Assembly: GCA_964589725.1 (NCBI GenBank)
Contig: CAZPUJ010000297.1
Coordinates: 1-9,522, forward strand
DNA length: 9,522 nucleotides
DNA from: CAYSHJ01 sp964589725
GTDB taxonomy: Bacteria; Planctomycetota; Planctomycetia; Planctomycetales; Planctomycetaceae
Direction of reading: 5' to 3'
Below, piece after piece: positions 5,797 to 9,522 of the stretch; position 1 is the first letter of the stretch, and every line of letters starts with the position of its first letter. Made by a program: the position numbers and the translations under genes. Below the pieces are notes generated by a model. That model was not told the origin of the DNA. It saw only the letters and a program-made list of their open reading frames with translations, and searched no databases.

Positions 5797-5826
5797 AGCC
5801 CGGCTGATCAGAGCCTAAGCCGGGCT
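5797..5826. terminator. Intrinsic terminator after DUF1559 gene
   Basis: AGCCCGGCT (5797-5805) pairs perfectly with AGCCGGGCT (5818-5826) across a 12-nt loop. It is followed by TCAATCCTTTTCC, 14 bp after the DUF1559 stop. Because it sits between convergent genes, it may also help stop transcripts arriving from the minus-strand enzyme gene ending at 5957, although the T-run on that side (CCCTTTC) is poor. Confidence 0.65.
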
Positions 5827-5956
5827 TCAATCCTTTTCCCGCCCATCGTGCCATGCAGTTTCAAGACGATTGGCCGGGCCTTTTCATCCGGGGAGATGAT
5901 GCCGTCATGCGTCGCTGGCAACGGCGTGCCAACCATGCCGAAGCCTCGCCAAAGAG

Positions 5957-7948
5957 TCACGTTCGCGCGGGCGGCTGGCGCTTCGCGTGGCCCAGTCCCG
6001 CCATTTCAATCTCGGCACTTCCAATACCAATTTCAACGGAAGCCCCTGCATCACGTCGAATGAGTCCACCAAACAGGCGAGCGGGCGATACCACGGAGGG
6101 GGAGCTCTGGTCCTCGCCCAGCTCTCGCAGATAGCGAACGAGAACTCGGTTTTCATGTTGCGTTCGGGAGGCTATGCGCACGTAGTGTTCTCCGTTCGGC
6201 ATCGACTTGCCCGCGCAATGCTTGATCAGGATCCCGCGATCCGTGAACAGCCGCCGGGTCAATTCGCAGGCGTCCATACACGGATGCTGCACTCTGGCAA
6301 AGACGAAGTTGGCGTCGGGCGGATAGCAATCCAACCACGAGATGTCTTGCAAGTCGCGATAAAGACGGTCGGTTTCGGCCCGCACCAGGGCACAGCTTGC
6401 CTCGAACTCCTTGCGAAATCGGGGAAGCAGGCGGAGGAAGGCTTCCGCCAGGCCGTTGACGTTGAAGATTGGAACCCGCCGACGCAGCGTCTGGATCAGA
6501 TCGTCGTTGGCCGACAGCACGTAGCCCAGACGAAGACCCAGGGTGCCGAAGACTTTCGTCATGCTTTTCATGATCGCCAGGTTGGGATAACGATCGACCT
6601 CGTTCTCCAGCGACCAGCAGCGGTCAGCGGGGCCGAACTCAAGGAACGATTCATCGACCACAAGCAAACAGTCCGAGCCCTCCAGGCGGCGGAGCAAGTC
6701 CAGGAGAGCATCCCTGGGCACGGCGAGCGAGGTCGGATTGTTCGGCGATACGACGACGGCCACGTTGGAGCGCGAGCGCCGAATCTCGGCATGAAAACGG
6801 TCCATGTCGAGCTGCATGGTGTCGGCCTCAAGCGGGATCCGATGGACCCGCCCGGACGGCACAGTGTTCTCGTACTCGTTATACGAGGGTACCGAGATGG
6901 TCAGGTCGCGAACGACGTCGCTGCCGATAATCTTGATCAGTTCGGCGCTGCCGTTGCCCACTACGAGCTGTGCTGCCGGCCGGAAGCTCCAGCGGGCAAC
7001 CAGGTCGGCAAGCTCCGCCTGCCCCGCGGGATAATTGATCACAATGTCGCGGAGCTGGCGCTGCATCTCCTCGTACATGGCCGACACGGGGAAATGAGGA
7101 TTGTAAAGATAGGAATGATCGGTGAAATCGAAGCGTTGATAGGTGCCGTACACCTGAGTCACGCGCGCATACTTTTGCGCCGCCGGCGCTGATCGGTAAG
7201 CGGCGGCTTCCAGGTCGGCCAGATCGTCGATCTCGAACCACTGAAGTCCATGCAACCGCACAGCACTGAGCCTGGCCTGGTTCGCCAGGATCAGCGCCGC
7301 CAGCGCGATCTCGTAATACTGCGTCTCATCTCCGCCGGCAAGGTATGCTTCCAGATGGGGTAAAAAATACCTCTGCAGGAAGTCTTTGCGGAAGAGATAA
7401 ATATTGACCGTTTTGAAGCTGTCGCGGTAATCAAAGCCGGCCGGCTGATGCTTGCCGAGGAACAGCCGTTCGATCTCCGCCGCGCCGGTGCGACGGAACT
7501 TCTCCGGATCCTTCACCTGGACCACCGTACCATTCATCCCCGGCTGGTAATCGTCCACCGCTGCCAGGTTGCCAGAAGGTTGGGCCAGCAGGCGATCCAG
7601 GACAGCCCTTTCGAAAAACACATCGCCTTCCAGGAGGAGTACGTCCTCGCACAAGTGCTCCCTGGCCAACCACAGAGAGATGCTGTTATTCGTGGTCGCA
7701 TAGCACTCGTTTTCGACATACGAGAGCCGCAGACCGCGGAATTGCCGGCCGAATTTCTCGATGATTTTTCCGCCCTGATGGCCGGTGACGATGACGGCTT
7801 CCCGGAGCCCGGCGCTGTGCAAATGGGCCAGGGCATTTTCGAGAATGGAGACGCCGTTCACCTCCACAAGAGTTTTCGGCACCCGATCCGTCAAGGGTCG
7901 CAAGCGCGTCCCGGCGCCGGCGGCCAGGACAATGGCCTTGTCTACCAT
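5957..7948 (-). CDS. Bifunctional cytidylyltransferase / class I-II aminotransferase fusion
   Basis: A 663-residue two-domain enzyme. Residues 1-250 are a sugar-phosphate-type nucleotidyltransferase: the signature LAAGAGTRLRPLTD--PKTLVEVNG (8-32, Lys25), ATTNNSISLWLA (84-95) and LLLEGDVFF (104-112, metal-binding Asp109). The TNN-SLWLA segment is characteristic of LicC/PntC-like phosphocholine and aminoethylphosphonate cytidylyltransferases rather than of glucose-1-phosphate enzymes. Residues about 270-610 are a PLP-dependent fold-type I aminotransferase of the HisC/CobD type: VVSPNNPTS (398-406), VVDESFLEF (430-438), the PLP lysine in SMTKVFGTLGLRLGY (Lys465) and RIASR (591-595), which contributes the carboxylate-binding Arg. 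The last 53 residues have no family resemblance. A likely product is a CDP-activated amino-phosphonate or phospho-amine; the domain pairing parallels PntC fusions, but with a different aminotransferase class. A decarboxylase role like CobD's is an alternative. The GAGGAG site 7 nt before ATG (7956-7961) fixes the start. It is divergent from the LysR gene. Confidence 0.88.
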   Translation of the reverse strand: MVDKAIVLAAGAGTRLRPLTDRVPKTLVEVNGVSILENALAHLHSAGLREAVIVTGHQGGKIIEKFGRQFRGLRLSYVENECYATTNNSISLWLAREHLCEDVLLLEGDVFFERAVLDRLLAQPSGNLAAVDDYQPGMNGTVVQVKDPEKFRRTGAAEIERLFLGKHQPAGFDYRDSFKTVNIYLFRKDFLQRYFLPHLEAYLAGGDETQYYEIALAALILANQARLSAVRLHGLQWFEIDDLADLEAAAYRSAPAAQKYARVTQVYGTYQRFDFTDHSYLYNPHFPVSAMYEEMQRQLRDIVINYPAGQAELADLVARWSFRPAAQLVVGNGSAELIKIIGSDVVRDLTISVPSYNEYENTVPSGRVHRIPLEADTMQLDMDRFHAEIRRSRSNVAVVVSPNNPTSLAVPRDALLDLLRRLEGSDCLLVVDESFLEFGPADRCWSLENEVDRYPNLAIMKSMTKVFGTLGLRLGYVLSANDDLIQTLRRRVPIFNVNGLAEAFLRLLPRFRKEFEASCALVRAETDRLYRDLQDISWLDCYPPDANFVFARVQHPCMDACELTRRLFTDRGILIKHCAGKSMPNGEHYVRIASRTQHENRVLVRYLRELGEDQSSPSVVSPARLFGGLIRRDAGASVEIGIGSAEIEMAGLGHAKRQPPART

Positions 7949-7995
7949 GGCTCGTCTCCTCGCGACAGGGATGCCTGGCCGGTTCGCAGATACGT

Positions 7996-8015
7996 CTACG
8001 TCGAACTACGTCGAA
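7996..8015. repeat. Tandem 10-bp repeat, candidate operator
   Basis: CTACGTCGAA occurs twice in direct succession (7996-8005, 8006-8015), with a partial third match (TACGTCTACG) just before. One-helical-turn spacing would place both copies on the same DNA face. Flanking CGGTTCG (7980-7986) and CGAACCG (8012-8018) form a 7-bp inverted repeat around the block. It lies 48-67 bp upstream of the fusion-enzyme start, between the divergent genes, so regulator binding is plausible but unproven. Confidence 0.5.
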
Positions 8016-8030
8016 CCGTTTGCCGGCATC

Positions 8031-8041
8031 TGCTGTCAGCA
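8031..8041. promoter_or_regulatory. Perfect 11-bp dyad, candidate LysR binding site
   Basis: TGCTG-T-CAGCA is a perfect interrupted dyad in the intergenic region of the divergent LysR/enzyme pair. LysR regulators usually bind an imperfect T-N11-A dyad near -65 of the target promoter and often repress their own gene. This dyad has T-N9-A spacing, so the assignment is by position and symmetry only. Confidence 0.4.
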
Positions 8042-8048
8042 TACGCGC

Positions 8049-8078
8049 TTGTTTCGCCGAGGAAAAATTGTTTATACT
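8049..8078 (+). promoter_or_regulatory. Candidate sigma-70 promoter for the LysR gene
   Basis: TTGTTT (8049-8054) and TATACT (8073-8078) are separated by 18 nt in an AT-rich patch. The -10 matches the consensus at 5 of 6 positions; the -35 at only 3 of 6. It would leave a leader of about 65 nt before ATG 8151. The dyad at 8031-8041 lies just upstream. The reverse complement of this patch includes TATAAA and could contribute to a divergent promoter. Confidence 0.45.
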
Positions 8079-8150
8079 TTTTTTAGAAACGGTTTTAGTT
8101 GTATTACTTTTTGTCGAACGTGACCTTCAACGGAGCGGGGGAGAGTCCCT

Positions 8151-9059
8151 ATGGCGGGCACCTTCCCGTCGCTGTCAACGGATCAGGTAGCGGCCTTCGT
8201 GGAACTGTCGCGCCAGGGGAGTCTGCGTGGCGCCGCGCGGGTCTTACACATCACCGAGCAAGGTCTGCGGAATCGGCTGTTGAGCCTGGAGCAGCGATTG
8301 GGGGTGGAGCTCTATTCCAAAAGTCGAGGCCCGCGCAAGGTCGCGCCGCTCACGCCCAGGGGCAAGCAGTTTTTGCCGCAAGCCATCGCTTTTCTGGAAC
8401 GGGCTCGGCAGCTTGCGGAACTCTTCGGCAGCGCGGATGAGCAGCGCGAGATTCACGTGGCCGCCACCCAGTACCTGATCCTTTACGTGCTGATCGACGC
8501 GGTGCGACGTTTCCATCAAGCGTTTCCCCGAATCCACGTGCGCCTGAGCAATCGGACCGAGCAGGAGATCGAGGCCGAGTTGCTTCGAGATCCCGAATTG
8601 GCCCTGGGTGTCGCAGCGCCTTACGAATCTGCTCCCGAACTGGAGTACATTCATTTGTTTCCGCTCGACTGGAGCCTGATTACTCCGCTCCGGCACGACT
8701 TGCTCCGTAAGAAGCGGGTCGCTCTGAGCGACCTGGTCGATCTGCCACTGATTCTTTTCGAACGCGGATCCACGGGCCGGCAACACGTCATGGACGCGTT
8801 TCATGGAGAAGGGCTGTCGCCGCGTGTGGACATGGAAACCACGAATACGGAGATCATTGTGCGCATGGTTGAAGCGGGATTGGGCGTGTCGGTGGTGCCG
8901 CTCATGCCCACCGGCGTCGTGACGCGCGGCCACCGCGTGGGTGTCCGCAGCCTGGCTGATCTGATCCGGCCGATCCACTCCGGTGTTCTCATTCGGCGCG
9001 GCGAGTGCCTGGTACCGGCTACCCGAGCCTTTATCGAGTTTCTGCTGCCTCGGAAATAG
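8151..9059 (+). CDS. LysR-family transcriptional regulator
   Basis: A 302-residue, full-length LTTR. The N-terminal winged helix-turn-helix spans about residues 8-68: QVAAFVELSRQGSLRGAARV, then HITEQGLRNRLLSLEQRLGV and ELYSKSRGPRKVAPLTPRGK. The recognition helix reads ITEQGLRNRLLSLE instead of the usual 'T-x-P-A-V-S-x-x-I-x-x-L-E', a variant form but with the LE--LG--L core kept. A linker helix (residues about 70-92) and a two-lobed substrate-binding domain follow: IHVAATQYLILYVLIDAVRR, ALGVAAPYE, LVDLPLILFERGSTGRQHVM, and EIIVRMVEAGLGVSVVPLM, the hallmark of the family. The CysB-like sensor domain binds a small co-inducer, not identifiable here. It has a GGGGGAGAG ribosome site. Its divergent orientation to the fusion enzyme implies that it controls that gene. 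Confidence 0.92.
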   Translation: MAGTFPSLSTDQVAAFVELSRQGSLRGAARVLHITEQGLRNRLLSLEQRLGVELYSKSRGPRKVAPLTPRGKQFLPQAIAFLERARQLAELFGSADEQREIHVAATQYLILYVLIDAVRRFHQAFPRIHVRLSNRTEQEIEAELLRDPELALGVAAPYESAPELEYIHLFPLDWSLITPLRHDLLRKKRVALSDLVDLPLILFERGSTGRQHVMDAFHGEGLSPRVDMETTNTEIIVRMVEAGLGVSVVPLMPTGVVTRGHRVGVRSLADLIRPIHSGVLIRRGECLVPATRAFIEFLLPRK

Positions 9060-9069
9060 GGCTCATCGG

Positions 9070-9522
9070 CTAAGCGACGCGGTGATACTCAAAAAAGTTA
9101 TCCCAGGCTTGATCGAGCCTGGTCAGCGCCTGCGCGATGGGAATGGCCCGCAAGTGGCCGCTGGGTAGCGTTTGGACAATATCGAGCCGGATCAGCTTGT
9201 TGAGGGCGTCGCCCACTTCGAAGTCGATGTCGCGCCCGGTCACTTCCCGCAAGTAGCCCTCAATCTGCCGGTCCAGTTCTTCGTGCGACCAGCCCTGTGC
9301 GGGTGCGAGCTGCCATAGAAAATAATAGGCCAGCAAGGCCTCGCGATTCTCTTGCTCTTCGGCTTCGTCGAGCAGCCGGCAAAGCACGCCGGCGTTGTTG
9401 TCGAGATTCTGGAAGTACAAGCTCTTGGTCAGGCTGAGCTGGTACTTTTCCTTGGTCCGCAAATAGCCTAACAGCGAGCGCGCTCCATAGCCAAGCGTGC
9501 CGCCGAGCAGCCCCAAGAGCAT
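9070..9522 (-). CDS. DUF3754 (TMEM143-like) protein, C-terminal part
   Basis: The 150 residues visible are the C-terminal part of a larger protein that continues past the right edge; the Met at the edge is probably internal. The start is hydrophobic (MLLGLLGGTLGYGARSLLGY, the end of a membrane segment). It is followed by the DUF3754 hallmark KYQLSLTKSLYFQNLDNNAG (26-45) and VLCRLLDEAEEQENREALLAYYFLW (46-70). The remainder, LDRQIEGYLREVTGRDIDFE then VGDALNKLIRLDIV, ends a small winged-helix-like fold. Family members are membrane-anchored and of unknown biochemical function; relatives include eukaryotic TMEM143. It is convergent with the LysR gene, stop codons 10 bp apart, so overlapping 3' ends are expected. 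Confidence 0.8.
   Translation of the reverse strand: MLLGLLGGTLGYGARSLLGYLRTKEKYQLSLTKSLYFQNLDNNAGVLCRLLDEAEEQENREALLAYYFLWQLAPAQGWSHEELDRQIEGYLREVTGRDIDFEVGDALNKLIRLDIVQTLPSGHLRAIPIAQALTRLDQAWDNFFEYHRVA

Noticed and set aside
5987..7192. 401-codon open plus-strand frame
   Set aside because: It lies wholly antisense to the fusion enzyme, whose catalytic motifs are unmistakable. Its translation shows no domain pattern and no ribosome site; long antisense frames are common in GC-rich genes.
8244..8978. 244-codon open minus-strand frame
   Set aside because: Antisense to the LysR gene; His/Gln-rich, featureless translation typical of a shadow frame.

Overview
The window looks like a piece of a planctomycete chromosome. 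The strongest evidence is a DUF1559 protein with a type IV prepilin-like N-terminus (4857-5783). It is supported by a small leucine-rich-repeat protein of the planctomycete 'TDAGL' type, a planctomycete-style LysR regulator, a DUF2293 fragment, and the moderately GC-rich, loosely packed layout. This assignment is inference from protein families; there is no rRNA or other phylogenetic marker here.

Left part (1-2908): an accessory region showing decay. The first 21 codons of a transposase run off the left edge. Next comes a two-helix membrane protein with a PH-like domain, overlapped by 4 bp by a cupin gene. That cupin gene carries an in-frame TGA where the family has a conserved tryptophan. 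The 3' part of a DUF2293 gene follows immediately at the cupin stop codon. On the minus strand lies an intact SAM-dependent O-methyltransferase, preceded by what looks like a small frameshifted gene. A second, intact cupin gene reads rightward from 2546.

Middle part (2909-5830): 2909-3471 has no convincing gene but holds two hairpin-forming blocks built from the same CCGAGA/TCTCGG hexamers. Small plus-strand genes follow: a basic 81-residue protein, a roughly 69-residue Cys/His protein that may bind zinc, a minimal LRR lipoprotein candidate, and the DUF1559 prepilin-like protein. The last of these is closed by a clear hairpin terminator.

Right part (5957-9522): a 663-residue minus-strand enzyme fuses a LicC/PntC-like cytidylyltransferase domain to a fold-type I, class I/II (HisC/CobD-like) aminotransferase domain. 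It is transcribed divergently from a LysR-family regulator. The 202-bp shared intergenic region contains a tandem 10-bp repeat, a perfect 11-bp dyad and a promoter-like sequence. This enzyme/regulator pair is the most distinctive unit in the window. By analogy with known fusions it could make a CDP-activated amino-phosphonate or phospho-amine head group, but no phosphonate pathway partner (such as PEP mutase) is visible. The window ends with the C-terminal part of a DUF3754 (TMEM143-like) protein convergent with the regulator.

No tRNA, rRNA, CRISPR array or complete mobile element was seen. Codons and coordinates were checked by hand; all family assignments come from recognition of motifs, not database searches.
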